In this document: positions 25,575-34,795 of the stretch, one piece after another
Numbering within the stretch: position 1 is the stretch's first letter
Layout: each line of letters starts with the position of its first letter
Assembly (NCBI RefSeq): GCF_003149185.1
Contig: NZ_QGDO01000005.1
Coordinates: 62,001-126,000 of the forward strand
Direction of reading: 5' to 3'
Length of the DNA: 64,000 nt
Source of the DNA: Sediminitomix flava
Lineage (GTDB): Bacteria; Bacteroidota; Bacteroidia; Cytophagales; Flammeovirgaceae
Notes under the pieces: model-generated
Database searches by the model: none
What the model was told of the DNA's origin: nothing
The model's input: only the letters and a program-made list of their open reading frames with translations
Program-made: the position numbers and the translations under genes

Positions 25575-26523
25575 GAACACAATGAAAAATACTACAGAAA
25601 TTAATGCTGGGAAAAACGAAGTAAGATTTAAAAGTCAAGGCGTAAGTCTCGCAGGCTTGATTTTCACTCCGTCCAATTTTGATGCGAGTAAAAAGTACCC
25701 AACGGTTGTTTTTTCGGGACCTTTCAATCAAGTCAAAGAGCAAATGGGCGCTTTGTACGGTCAGAAGTTTGCAGACAAAGGCTACATCTTTTTAAGCTTT
25801 GATCATTTAGGTTACGGAGATAGCGAAGGCGATGTTCGTAACTACGAAAATCCATTTACTAAAATTGAAAGTATCCGTGATTCTATCTCATACATCAGAA
25901 CTTTGGCTTGTGTGGACAGAGAAAAACTTTACGGATATGGTGCTTGTGCAAGTGGGGGGTATATGCCTATCGTAGCAACAACCGATAAGCGTTTGAAAGC
26001 GATCGCAACTGTAAGTGGTATGATGAATAATCAAGCTTCGTATTTTGGAGTGATGACTAAAGAACAATTGAATGCTATGTTTAATATGGCAAATGAAGCA
26101 CGTCAGAAAGCATATGAGTCAGGTGAAGTAGATTATTACGATGCGCTTAATATGAATGCGGTTGATCCAAATAAACTTCCAGAAGGTGCGTATGGAGAAG
26201 GTTATGATTACTACATGACAGAACGTGCTGGTACGCAAACTTACCCAAATTATACACATATGGCTCCAGCTTTTTTGATGGAGCAAGCACCTTTGGCTAA
26301 TGCAACGGCTTATGCGCCAAATCTAAATACGCCATATCTTGGTATTTATGGTGAAAAAGCAATGGCTGATACAGCACCATTGACCACAATGTTTTATGAT
26401 GCTTGTAGTGAACCAAAAGAACTTTTTGAAATACCAGATGCATCTCACGTTAGTCTTTATGACATCGATAAAGATGTGGATAGAGCTGTAGAGAAAATGG
26501 TTGAATTCTTCGGAAAGTATTAA
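25573..26523 (+). CDS. Alpha/beta hydrolase, YcjY/dienelactone-hydrolase-like
   Basis: A 316-residue cytosolic hydrolase. The oxyanion region PTVVFSGPFNQVKEQ, the LSFDHLGYGDSEGD block and the nucleophile region YGYGACASGGY (around 121-131) follow the order of COG1073-type proteins. In the elbow either the Cys or the Ser of CAS could be the nucleophile. The acid and base residues appear as LGIYGEKAMADT and DASHVSLYD. Substrate unknown. It is the first of three plus-strand genes (hydrolase, DUF2255-like, AraC regulator), with an oxidoreductase after them. Two in-frame ATGs (25573, 25582) are possible; the first overlaps an inverted repeat. Confidence 0.85.
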   Translation: MNTMKNTTEINAGKNEVRFKSQGVSLAGLIFTPSNFDASKKYPTVVFSGPFNQVKEQMGALYGQKFADKGYIFLSFDHLGYGDSEGDVRNYENPFTKIESIRDSISYIRTLACVDREKLYGYGACASGGYMPIVATTDKRLKAIATVSGMMNNQASYFGVMTKEQLNAMFNMANEARQKAYESGEVDYYDALNMNAVDPNKLPEGAYGEGYDYYMTERAGTQTYPNYTHMAPAFLMEQAPLANATAYAPNLNTPYLGIYGEKAMADTAPLTTMFYDACSEPKELFEIPDASHVSLYDIDKDVDRAVEKMVEFFGKY

Positions 26524-26533
26524 TTTTTGATTT

Positions 26534-26565
26534 AGGGTGAGGATATTCTAATTAATCCTCACTCT
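26534..26565 (+). terminator. Intergenic hairpin after the alpha/beta hydrolase gene
   Basis: A stem of about 12 bp centred on GTGAGGAT/ATCCTCAC with an 8-10 base loop, followed by TCTATTAT rather than a pure T run. It could be a partial terminator that lowers read-through into the next gene. Confidence 0.5.
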
Positions 26566-26593
26566 ATTATAATTTATAATTGGGAACAATAAA

Positions 26594-26956
26594 ATGGATA
26601 CACAAGAAATAGCAAAATTGGTAAATTCTCGATGGACGCATCAAATCAGAGGTGGAGATCATCGTTTTATCGATATCTCGATTGTTGAAGCAGAAGGAAG
26701 GTTTTTTGTCCGTCAGTACAAATTTGGGAAAAGGAGTTGGCGAGAAGCTTTTTTAGAGAATTCTGATGGAGCTATGAAGATCGGAGATAAGATTTTTAAT
26801 GTTGATGGGGTAGTACCAAAAGATTTAGATGAAGTGAATCCGAAAGTCAATAAAGCATATTTCAAGAAAATGAATATCGTGTATTGGTTAATGCGATTGA
26901 CTTATGATAGATCAAAACATGGGGCTTCTACAACAGAGCTTGTTCCGAAGTTGTAG
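26594..26956 (+). CDS. DUF2255-like small protein
   Basis: A 120-residue soluble protein. The middle (RFFVRQYKFGKRSWREAFLE, then GAMKIGDKIFNVDGV) follows the pattern of DUF2255 proteins, a family related to split-barrel flavin or F420-binding folds; that link is recalled, not tested. It sits between the alpha/beta hydrolase and the AraC regulator, which suggests a shared stress or redox role. The last 30 residues (WLMRLTYDRSKHG onward) are less typical. The product is probably a small ligand-binding protein. Confidence 0.55.
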   Translation: MDTQEIAKLVNSRWTHQIRGGDHRFIDISIVEAEGRFFVRQYKFGKRSWREAFLENSDGAMKIGDKIFNVDGVVPKDLDEVNPKVNKAYFKKMNIVYWLMRLTYDRSKHGASTTELVPKL

Positions 26957-27010
26957 AATTGAAATAATTGGAGATACTGTTCCTGTCGGAAATTACATGA
27001 AAGCGTCAAA

Positions 27011-27940
27011 ATGAAAAATCTCATTTTTAAAAATATAGCAGAATTACATGAATATATGGGAGAGGCAGAGCCCGAAAATCCTTTATTCAGTGTGAGTCAT
27101 ACCAAACTAAAGGAAGGTGAAACGAATGACTGTGAAACTGATGGTTTAAACGAAACAGTAAGTTTGACCAATCAGTTTTATAGCATCAGTCTGAAAAATA
27201 TCATTTCTGGAGAGTTGGTCTATGGGCGTACCAAATATGATGGAAGTAAAGGAACTCTTTTATTTACAGCACCAAATCAGACAATGGTTTTCAAGAATAT
27301 GGTCTTTAGTTCTGAAGCTTACCATATTGTTTTCCATAAAGATTACTTGAATGGTTATGAACTGTTTGAAAAAATCAAAAAATACAATTTCTTCAATTAT
27401 AATGTAAATGAAGCGCTTCATCTTTCTCCAAAGGAAGAAAAGACTCTAAAAACTATTTTCAAGAATATTGAAGCAGAGTATCATAATAACCAAGATGAGT
27501 TTAGTAAAGAAATAATACTTTCTCATCTAGATACTTTATTGAAATATTCAGACCGTTTTTATAAGCGTCAGTTTTTAGATAGAAAAGAGATTAATCAAGA
27601 TCTTTTTACAAGGTTTACGACCATTCTAGAAACGTATTTTGCCACCAATCAATTAGAAGAAAAAGGAATACCAAGTGTTGAATGGTTTGCTGATAAATTA
27701 GGAGTTAGTCATCGGTATATGAGTGATACGATCAAGGCTGAAACAGGTAAAACAGCAGTAGATCAGATCAACCTTTTCTTGATTGAAGAAGCTAAGAATT
27801 TACTTTTAGCTCCCGAGGCATCAATTTCATCTACTGCTTATAAATTAGGGTTTGAGTATCCTCAGTATTTCTCAAGACTTTTTAAGAAGAAAACAGGAAT
27901 GAGTCCGAAAGCTTATATAGAGAGTACTAGTGCCAATTGA
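27011..27940 (+). CDS. AraC-family transcriptional regulator
   Basis: A 309-residue regulator. The N-terminal 180 residues are a cupin-like effector domain with no clear ligand signature. The C-terminal part (about 205-306) has two helix-turn-helix units: VEWFADKLGVSHRYMSD and STAYKLGFEYPQYFSRLFKK followed by KTGMSPKAYIE, the standard AraC signature. It lies between the alpha/beta hydrolase and DUF2255 genes and the quinone oxidoreductase gene, so it probably controls these neighbours. The repeated TTTAAGT motifs at 25381-25574 are candidate sites. Confidence 0.92.
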   Translation: MKNLIFKNIAELHEYMGEAEPENPLFSVSHTKLKEGETNDCETDGLNETVSLTNQFYSISLKNIISGELVYGRTKYDGSKGTLLFTAPNQTMVFKNMVFSSEAYHIVFHKDYLNGYELFEKIKKYNFFNYNVNEALHLSPKEEKTLKTIFKNIEAEYHNNQDEFSKEIILSHLDTLLKYSDRFYKRQFLDRKEINQDLFTRFTTILETYFATNQLEEKGIPSVEWFADKLGVSHRYMSDTIKAETGKTAVDQINLFLIEEAKNLLLAPEASISSTAYKLGFEYPQYFSRLFKKKTGMSPKAYIESTSAN

Positions 27941-28068
27941 GTTTGTTAATATTTTTTCATCTAACCGAGCGTCTTGAAGCATTATTTTTTGAATCGGGTA
28001 GAGGGGTATTATTTTTCCTTTTTTGATGTTATCTGATAGATGAATTTTGTCAGATATAATCGATTGGT

Positions 28069-29058
28069 ATGAAAGCAGTACAAATCACAAAGAACGGAGG
28101 GGTAGAAGTCCTAAATTTTACAGATGTAGAAAAGCCAATCCCTGCTCAAGGGCAAGTTTTGGTAAAAATACATGCTGCGCCTGTTAATTTTATTGATACC
28201 GTTTTACGTGAGGGGAATATGCCTCCGGGAATGGCTCCCGAACTACCTTTTATTCCTGGAGTAGAAGGTTCAGGTGTCGTGGAAGATCCAAATGATAGCA
28301 TTCTTAAAAAAGGAGATAAGGTAGCATTTTTAGGAGTGATTGGTTCGTCTACTTATGCCGAATATGCTTTGGTAGATGCAGGTAAGCTTGTTGTTCTAAG
28401 TTCTGAGGCAGATTTAATGGCTGCAGCCGTATTGCCTGTCAATTATTTTACAGCCTACCATATGCTCAAAAATGTGGCACAAGTAAAAGCTGGGAAAACA
28501 GCCTTGATCTATGCTGCATCGGGAGGCGTTGGAACAGCACTGATTCAGATTGCAAAGTTACTAGATTTGAAAATCGTAGCATTGGAAAGAAGAGATACTA
28601 AGTTACAAAATGCACTTTCGTTAGGGGCAGATTACGCTTTCAATACTACCCAAGAAAATTGGAAAGAAGAGCTTAAAGTAGCCGTAGGTGAAAATAGCAT
28701 TGATTATGTTTTTAACCCTGTGGCAGGGAATAGTGTTAAGAATGATTTGGAGTTGTTGGCTCCCTTAGGACATATCGTCATTTTCGGTTTTATAGGAGGA
28801 ATGAGTGATTTTAACCTAATGGAAGAGTCTGTGAAATATTTTAGTAAAGCTCCGTCTATTTCATTCTCAGAAATATATGCGACCTATTTCAATGATTATG
28901 AAAAAGTAGACAAAGGATTGAAAGAACTTTATCAATGGCTTGATGAAGGAAAGATAAATCCGATTTATGAAACAATGCTTTTGAGTAATGTAAAAGAAGC
29001 CCATCAGAAACTTGAAAAAGGTCTCGTAAAAGGAAAATTACTTCTGACAAATGATTAA
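28069..29058 (+). CDS. Quinone oxidoreductase-like, zinc-independent MDR dehydrogenase
   Basis: A 329-residue medium-chain reductase. The GroES-like part (PVNFIDTVLREGNMPP) and the nucleotide-binding motif IYAASGGVGTALIQIAK (about 145-162) are clear, and the zinc-binding cysteines and histidine of alcohol dehydrogenases are absent, so it should be an NADPH-dependent quinone or enone reductase. It follows the AraC regulator by 128 bases and may be a target gene of it. The usual role is detoxification of reactive carbonyls or quinones. Confidence 0.9.
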   Translation: MKAVQITKNGGVEVLNFTDVEKPIPAQGQVLVKIHAAPVNFIDTVLREGNMPPGMAPELPFIPGVEGSGVVEDPNDSILKKGDKVAFLGVIGSSTYAEYALVDAGKLVVLSSEADLMAAAVLPVNYFTAYHMLKNVAQVKAGKTALIYAASGGVGTALIQIAKLLDLKIVALERRDTKLQNALSLGADYAFNTTQENWKEELKVAVGENSIDYVFNPVAGNSVKNDLELLAPLGHIVIFGFIGGMSDFNLMEESVKYFSKAPSISFSEIYATYFNDYEKVDKGLKELYQWLDEGKINPIYETMLLSNVKEAHQKLEKGLVKGKLLLTND

Positions 29059-29074
29059 GAATTTTATAAATGAC

Positions 29075-29118
29075 AAAAGCTACTTCATTAGTGTTTAGAC
29101 TTGAAGTGGCTTTTCTTT
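29075..29118. terminator. Bidirectional terminator
   Basis: AAAAGCTACTTCA (29075-29087) pairs with TGAAGTGGCTTTT (29102-29114) with one wobble, followed by T-rich sequence. It separates the oxidoreductase gene from the convergent nuclease-helicase gene. Confidence 0.85.
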
Positions 29119-29138
29119 ATCTAAATTGAATTTTAGAT

Positions 29139-32100
29139 TTACTGTGTCCAAACTTCATAATAAACTTCTTCTTGTTGGTCATAATCATCTTGGTAAAGTT
29201 TGGACTCCGATCGGATAATTCTATTACCCGAAGAATGAAGACGAGTGAGGACTTTCAGTTTGTCTCTGAAGAATCGGTAATTGTAATGGTGTTTTTCAGT
29301 TGCTGCCGTTTGGAAGATCAATAAATATTCATTCTGATGATAGTGCTTTACAATTTGCTCAATCCTTTCAGCCCAACGCAGTGCATCGGACAAATTCAAT
29401 GAATTAAAAATATATGAGAAATTGAAAATCACAAGATGAGATTGGTTGAAGCAATCTCCTAGATACTTCCAATTTAAGTCTTTTATAAGTGCTTCATTCT
29501 GAATATACGATTGCTTGCTGATGATTTCAGAACTAAAGACTTTTGCTAGATTTCTCATTTCTTCAGCTCGTTCTACCCCAATGAAATTCGCAATGAAGTT
29601 TTTCTCCAAGTTTTTAAATTCTTGGAAGAAACTAAGTCCTGCAGTCATCGGACCTGCACCAAAATCGAAGAAGCAGATACGATTATGATGAGTTTTTGCA
29701 AAAGATTCAATAATGTGTCTTTCGGAATTGAACACATATCTTGATGCGTAATAACGCTTTTTCATTTTAAGAGATGCGTATAACAATACTTTATCTCTTG
29801 GACTAAAGCTTGTGTTGTCGGTATTCAAGCTTTGCGCACTATGCTTAAATTCATTTGAGAAATCAGTGATTCCGTATTCTATGATGATGTTTCTGAGGTA
29901 GTGATTATTTTCTCCAAGAATTAAGCTATTAGTTGTTCGAGGATCATTTTTAAGAACACTTGTAACTTCTGTTCTGTAGATATTTTCAAATGTCTCATCG
30001 GGAATGGCATTTAAAGTGTCAAGAACAGGGTTCGAAGAAATATAACCTTTACATGATTTTACCCATTCAATAAGACGGAAGAAAATCGGTTCTTTAGAAA
30101 GTAATTCTTCGTTTCCTAAGAAAATCATTTGCTGACGAGCACGAGTGATTGCAACATTCAATTTCCTGTCTACAAGCCCGTCATCGGTCAAAGACATCAA
30201 GTTTTCTACTTGGAAAATGGTGTTTACACAGAATGACATGATGATCACTTCACGCTGACTTCCTTGGTATCTTTCTACAGTGTCAATTGTGATTTGATCT
30301 ACATATTCAATGTCTGCTTTTTCGAGTTCATGACGGATTAATGCAATCTGATTACGATAAGGAGTAATTATCCCAATCACCTTTGCAGGATTGAAAGGCT
30401 TGTTATTTTTCTTATAAAGTGCTTCTGTCGCCTTTACAATTTCTACACATCTTTTCGCTTCCTCAGAATGTACTTTGTCCGATTTTCGATCTTGATTTTC
30501 TCCCGAAGGAATAAACAATAGTCGATTTGAAGCTAAGATATTTTCAAACTCATTTTCACCTCCTGATTTTATATCAAAAGGAGCACTCTGCCAAGGTAGT
30601 GGAACCGTTGTTAGCCTATTGTCATAGAAAGATTGATTGGCAAAAACAGAAATATATTCGTGCATTCTACCTTGATGTGTCAGCATGTCAAATGCCCAAT
30701 CCCATCCATTTAATTTACACTGATTGAAGATACGCTCGAAGTATGAATTTCTACAGTTCTGAAGACCAATGTCATGTAAAACCTTTTCTTCAGTAGCTGA
30801 TTCTTTCGATTCTTGTTGTACAATGGCAGGAAGCTGTTTTTGGTCGCCAATCATCACAAATCGTTTGATTTTTGGCAAAAGACCAATGATCTGTGGTTCC
30901 AAGATTTGAGATGCCTCATCGATAAGTGCGATATCAAAATCTTTTAATTTGAAGATATCTTGCTTTCCCGTGATAGACGCAACCGTCCCGATAAAAATAC
31001 GGTAAGGTTCAATCTTACTTTTCAGCTCTTTGCGTGTAGTCGCTTCAGAAGCAACTTTATCCAGCAAACTATCTCGCCATTGCGGAGAAGTAGAAAACTC
31101 TGAGCTGATTCGAATAAATTTACGTTTTCCATCTACGGTTTTAGAAATGGCTTCATCTACCGATTCACAGATTTCATCTACGGCACGATTGGTATACGCC
31201 ATGAGTAGAATATTTCTTTCGGGGTCTTTGTGAAGGTTTGCAGTCAAGTTTTTCAGCATCCTAGAGGTTTTCCCAGTTCCTGGAGGGCCAACAATAAGGA
31301 AGTAATCTTCACATGCTAAAGCTTTTCCTAAGATTCTTCTTTCTTCTTCATTGAGGACATCATCAGACTCAAACTCTGCTAAAGGATTTTGGACAGGTGG
31401 AGCAATTCCTAAAAGTGTTTGTTTTCTTGAATTTGGCGTATTTTTCAAGAAAGAAAACAGACTTTTATACATAGAAGAAACTCCTTGATCCATAAAATCA
31501 TGTTCAATTGCCCATTTGGTGTATTCTGTGAAAAATGCAGTATTTCGCTGTTTATATCTGAATCTGATCAGTATTTCATCTTTCGTAATTGATGAAATAG
31601 TACACTTGAAAATCTGATTATTAAGAGCCGTGTCATTATCATTATTCTTAGGGTACAGAATACCGATATCTCCCTCTCTGAAGTTGACAAAATCATTGAG
31701 TGGGTTTGTACGTTTAAATCTGATGAATGGATTTTCTGCATCAGCTTTATTTTCTATGATTTCAAGATCGAAAAAGATGCTGAAGTTCTCTGCTTTAGAC
31801 TCGAAATCGTCTAGCCAAATAGATGCAAGCCCCTGTCTGAATTCGGTATCTCCAACTTTTGCAAGTAAATGTTCTCTAGCAATAAAGCCTGTGTAGGTGA
31901 GGAGGTAGGCTTTTTCTGTCGGATTTAAATCTCTTATTGTGTCTTCAAAAATCTGAACATCTTGTTGTGTGAAAGGAGGTAAACCAAGTAACTGTCGGTT
32001 ATTTATTCCATTCAATAATTTCAAGATTTCAAGATTTGAAGTCGCTCTAGCCAGTTCAAACTCAAAATGCACAATCATATTTCGAGCATTAAGAATTTCT

Positions 32101-33416
32101 CTTTCTAATGTTTGAGCAATGGCTGCAAATCTGAGGTTAGATTCGGGAGCGGAAGAGTAGAAAATGGCAGGGTTAATCTGCTGACTATCTACACCAAACG
32201 CACTTTCCAGCATCATGCGGTATAAGTTGGCTTGAATCTGATGATTTGACCACATGCTTTCTCCCCACATTCCCATCTGAGGGCTAGAACCACTTTTCAA
32301 TTCTATAATGTCGAAATGGTCTTTTTTTTCACTAAAATGCAGTAAATCTAGACGACCTTGTAAGCCGTATTTTTCAGAGAAGAACGAAGGCTCTATATAA
32401 CAGTTTGTCGAATCGATGTTGTTTGATTTCAAGTCTTGTCTTACGACTCTTCTAATATTTCCGAAGTGGAGTTTAGCTTTCTCAATAAACTTTTTCAGTT
32501 CATCTTTACTCTGAAGGTCATCAATACAAGTGTATGCTAAAGGATAGTTTTGGAAGGTCTTTTTTAGTGTTTCTTCAAAAACAATTGGATCATCTACGTC
32601 TTCTTGAAGCAATTCATCTAGGAAAAAGTTGGCTACATTACCCAAATGCATGGCCGCAGAAGTGCTACTAATTGAGAACTTTTTTAATAAATGAAGTTTA
32701 GGAAGAAATTGCGTTTTCTGTCTACTTTCTGCAACTGCGGTTACATCAATTAGATAGTCTGGCTCAAGAATGAAGTGTTTTGGTATGAAAAAGCCATCAT
32801 GATCGATATAGGTATCAATTAAATTGAGTTGAGCACCAACCCAAAGTTTTAGAATAGAAGGCTCATAGCCATAGTTAACATTTGGAATGCCATATTTGAC
32901 TTTGATCGGTTCAATGGAAAGGCTGTCATCTGTATCGCATTGAAGTATTTTCAGTTCATGATCAAACCCGATGACTTCCATACGGATATAATCAATTCTG
33001 TCTTCAACTTCATAGGCTGTTTCAATGTAAGGAGATGAGGTAGGCTTCAGTTCCTCTATTTCTTCTGGAATACTCGCCTCATAAATTAAATGGATGGTCT
33101 GAGCTATTGTCCAAATTGCAAATAAGTATTCTTCATTTGAAGGCCTGTAATGCTCTTTACGTACTTTTTGCTCAGTAATTCTGAATTTATGAAGTCGCCA
33201 AATTAATTTTCGAGGAAGTCTATACTTGTTTCCGATAAATGAAATTCTGGCAAATAAGGTCGAGAAATGAAGAGTTTCTTCACTTGTAAGTTCTTTTGTG
33301 ATAAGTTCTGTCAGACTCTTAAGCTTTATAAACTTCTGATCTTCACTTAGTCTATCATCTTTGTGAATGTCTTGAATCCCTTTAAAAAACTCTACTGCCT
33401 TAGGGTGCTCTGCCAT
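29139..33416 (-). CDS. Nuclease-helicase fusion (PD-(D/E)XK + SF1 helicase) with methyltransferase-like C-terminus
   Basis: A 1425-residue protein with three readable parts. A PD-(D/E)XK/Cas4-type nuclease (about 250-410) has His257, Asp357 (GRLDLL), Glu372-x-Lys374 (IELKSG) and a QANLY motif (395-399). A Dna2/UPF1-type SF1 helicase (690-1110) has Walker A GPPGTGKT (710-717), motif II DEAS (833-836), motif III IGDQKQLPAI, VERYQGSQRE and LNVAITRARQQ. The C-terminus (1230-1425) resembles a Rossmann methyltransferase: FFDFGAGPMTAG (1249-1260), GVERAEEM and SHLVIFNFSYIF, closest in style to Rsm22-like enzymes. The ATG at 33416 is chosen, since the longer frame starts at a TTG inside the promoter. 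It may process DNA or act in defence; a repair role is equally possible. Confidence 0.8.
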   Translation of the reverse strand: MAEHPKAVEFFKGIQDIHKDDRLSEDQKFIKLKSLTELITKELTSEETLHFSTLFARISFIGNKYRLPRKLIWRLHKFRITEQKVRKEHYRPSNEEYLFAIWTIAQTIHLIYEASIPEEIEELKPTSSPYIETAYEVEDRIDYIRMEVIGFDHELKILQCDTDDSLSIEPIKVKYGIPNVNYGYEPSILKLWVGAQLNLIDTYIDHDGFFIPKHFILEPDYLIDVTAVAESRQKTQFLPKLHLLKKFSISSTSAAMHLGNVANFFLDELLQEDVDDPIVFEETLKKTFQNYPLAYTCIDDLQSKDELKKFIEKAKLHFGNIRRVVRQDLKSNNIDSTNCYIEPSFFSEKYGLQGRLDLLHFSEKKDHFDIIELKSGSSPQMGMWGESMWSNHQIQANLYRMMLESAFGVDSQQINPAIFYSSAPESNLRFAAIAQTLEREILNARNMIVHFEFELARATSNLEILKLLNGINNRQLLGLPPFTQQDVQIFEDTIRDLNPTEKAYLLTYTGFIAREHLLAKVGDTEFRQGLASIWLDDFESKAENFSIFFDLEIIENKADAENPFIRFKRTNPLNDFVNFREGDIGILYPKNNDNDTALNNQIFKCTISSITKDEILIRFRYKQRNTAFFTEYTKWAIEHDFMDQGVSSMYKSLFSFLKNTPNSRKQTLLGIAPPVQNPLAEFESDDVLNEEERRILGKALACEDYFLIVGPPGTGKTSRMLKNLTANLHKDPERNILLMAYTNRAVDEICESVDEAISKTVDGKRKFIRISSEFSTSPQWRDSLLDKVASEATTRKELKSKIEPYRIFIGTVASITGKQDIFKLKDFDIALIDEASQILEPQIIGLLPKIKRFVMIGDQKQLPAIVQQESKESATEEKVLHDIGLQNCRNSYFERIFNQCKLNGWDWAFDMLTHQGRMHEYISVFANQSFYDNRLTTVPLPWQSAPFDIKSGGENEFENILASNRLLFIPSGENQDRKSDKVHSEEAKRCVEIVKATEALYKKNNKPFNPAKVIGIITPYRNQIALIRHELEKADIEYVDQITIDTVERYQGSQREVIIMSFCVNTIFQVENLMSLTDDGLVDRKLNVAITRARQQMIFLGNEELLSKEPIFFRLIEWVKSCKGYISSNPVLDTLNAIPDETFENIYRTEVTSVLKNDPRTTNSLILGENNHYLRNIIIEYGITDFSNEFKHSAQSLNTDNTSFSPRDKVLLYASLKMKKRYYASRYVFNSERHIIESFAKTHHNRICFFDFGAGPMTAGLSFFQEFKNLEKNFIANFIGVERAEEMRNLAKVFSSEIISKQSYIQNEALIKDLNWKYLGDCFNQSHLVIFNFSYIFNSLNLSDALRWAERIEQIVKHYHQNEYLLIFQTAATEKHHYNYRFFRDKLKVLTRLHSSGNRIIRSESKLYQDDYDQQEEVYYEVWTQ

Positions 33417-33448
33417 ACTTCTCTTCCTTTTTATAGATATTTGGAATA

Positions 33449-33476
33449 CAAATATAACAAACAAGCTATTTGACAA
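33449..33476 (-). promoter_or_regulatory. Bacteroidota-type promoter of the nuclease-helicase gene
   Basis: On the minus strand, TTG (33474-33476), 17 bases, then TATATTTG (33449-33456). The spacing and both boxes match the phylum consensus, and it implies a leader of about 25 bases before the ATG at 33416. Confidence 0.72.
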
Positions 33477-33568
33477 ATGAAAAAGCTACAAATTTGACTT
33501 TGCAGCTTCACAGTTATGGATTGAGTTATGACGAAAGGAGTATAGGTAAAATATTTTATTTGAGGTAT

Positions 33569-34423
33569 TTACCCCCTTTTACGATGGTTGTAGGTTTGAA
33601 TAGGTGTCGAATTTAGAAAAGCATCTAGGACCTTATTCACTTTTTCATGATTGATATTGGTCTCATTACTGCTAAAAGGATCATTGAGGAATTCATTGAA
33701 CATCGCAGATTTCTCTTTTTGTGTTAGAGCCTCTGATCTTTTAGATTTTTTATCTTTTGAAGATTTAAGAGCAGTAATATGAGCAACCAGGTTATGATTT
33801 TCTTTCAACTCTAAGTAGATACTTTGCTTTTTAGCTTCAATATCTTCAATCTTAAGATTCTTCTGATTAAAGGTTGGGATTTGCTGATACTTAGATAATA
33901 GTTTATTCGCATGGCTAATAATATCCCAAATTTGCTTATGGTTTTTCTCAGAATTAATGAGACTCTCTTGAATATCTTCAGTAGGTAAACTATTAAAATT
34001 ATTAGATGTCAAGTAAAGTATTCGATCTTCTTGTCTTCGAATAAGATCATCAATTTCATGAACACCTTCTTTGAGATAATCAAGTAGAATACTAAGCTCT
34101 TCAACTCTATGTAGGTAAACTTTCTGAGTATATTTCAACTGAAGTTCATCTTCAATTAATTGATTAAGCAATAAGCTATTGTCATTTAAAGCTGCTTCAA
34201 GACTATCTTGATGAATAGAACGGTATTGAATATCAATTTGCGAACTATTAGATTTTAAATAATTGATGACATCTTGAATGCGAACCGATGACATTGCAAT
34301 TTCTTTGCTGATATGGTGTGAATCAGCTAAACTATTTTGGAGGGAATCAACTAAAGTTATCTTTTTGGATTCATTTCGATCAGTTCTCCACTTGTAGAAT
34401 TTGTTTTGGATTTTAAAAAACAT
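33569..34423 (-). CDS. Coiled-coil protein of unknown function
   Basis: About 284 residues, rich in Lys, Glu, Asn, Leu and Ile, with long predicted helices (roughly 35-130 and 150-215) and no membrane segment or catalytic motif I recognise. The first residues MFFKIQNKFYKWRTDRNE are basic and aromatic. ATG 34421-34423 is preferred over a TTG at 34468. The last 60 residues look disordered. It is upstream of the nuclease-helicase gene on the same strand, but that gene has its own promoter 93 bases later, so a joint role is only a possibility. Confidence 0.65.
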   Translation of the reverse strand: MFFKIQNKFYKWRTDRNESKKITLVDSLQNSLADSHHISKEIAMSSVRIQDVINYLKSNSSQIDIQYRSIHQDSLEAALNDNSLLLNQLIEDELQLKYTQKVYLHRVEELSILLDYLKEGVHEIDDLIRRQEDRILYLTSNNFNSLPTEDIQESLINSEKNHKQIWDIISHANKLLSKYQQIPTFNQKNLKIEDIEAKKQSIYLELKENHNLVAHITALKSSKDKKSKRSEALTQKEKSAMFNEFLNDPFSSNETNINHEKVNKVLDAFLNSTPIQTYNHRKRG

Positions 34424-34795
34424 AGTAAAGGCTTTAGTGTAAAAATGGCGTTTAAAGTAATGATGCAATAATTATATCTGTCTACACTAACCTGCGTTCT
34501 ATTATTATTTTGCAACTTTTTTAATTGATAATCAAGTATTTTTAACGTTTATTCTATTTTTCACAAGTTTATCCCTTTAAATCTTTAAAATGTATAACTC
34601 GAAATAATCAATGATGGATGGCATACACTTCTTGGAAATGCTATATTTGTAGGCTTTTGAATAGTAAAATCTTCAATTGTTCAGAGAGGGTATTCTTTTA
34701 CTATTTAAAAATATGTTTGAATTATTGATGGGGAGTTTAGTATAAATAGCTAACTTCTCAGTTGAAAACTTAATAGAAGCAAATTAAATTTTTAT
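34424..34795. other. Gene-free stretch with a candidate -7 element
   Basis: About 370 bases between divergent genes, very AT-rich. TATATTTG at 34642-34649 fits the -7 consensus on the plus strand about 150 bases before the symporter start, but the nearest TTG is only seven bases upstream. No gene or strong hairpin was seen. Confidence 0.4.

Noticed and set aside
29139-33416. Membership in BREX, DISARM or a type I restriction system
   Set aside because: No PglZ, PglX, BrxC, DrmA/B or HsdS/M/R genes are nearby; a helicase and a methyltransferase-like domain alone do not define those systems.
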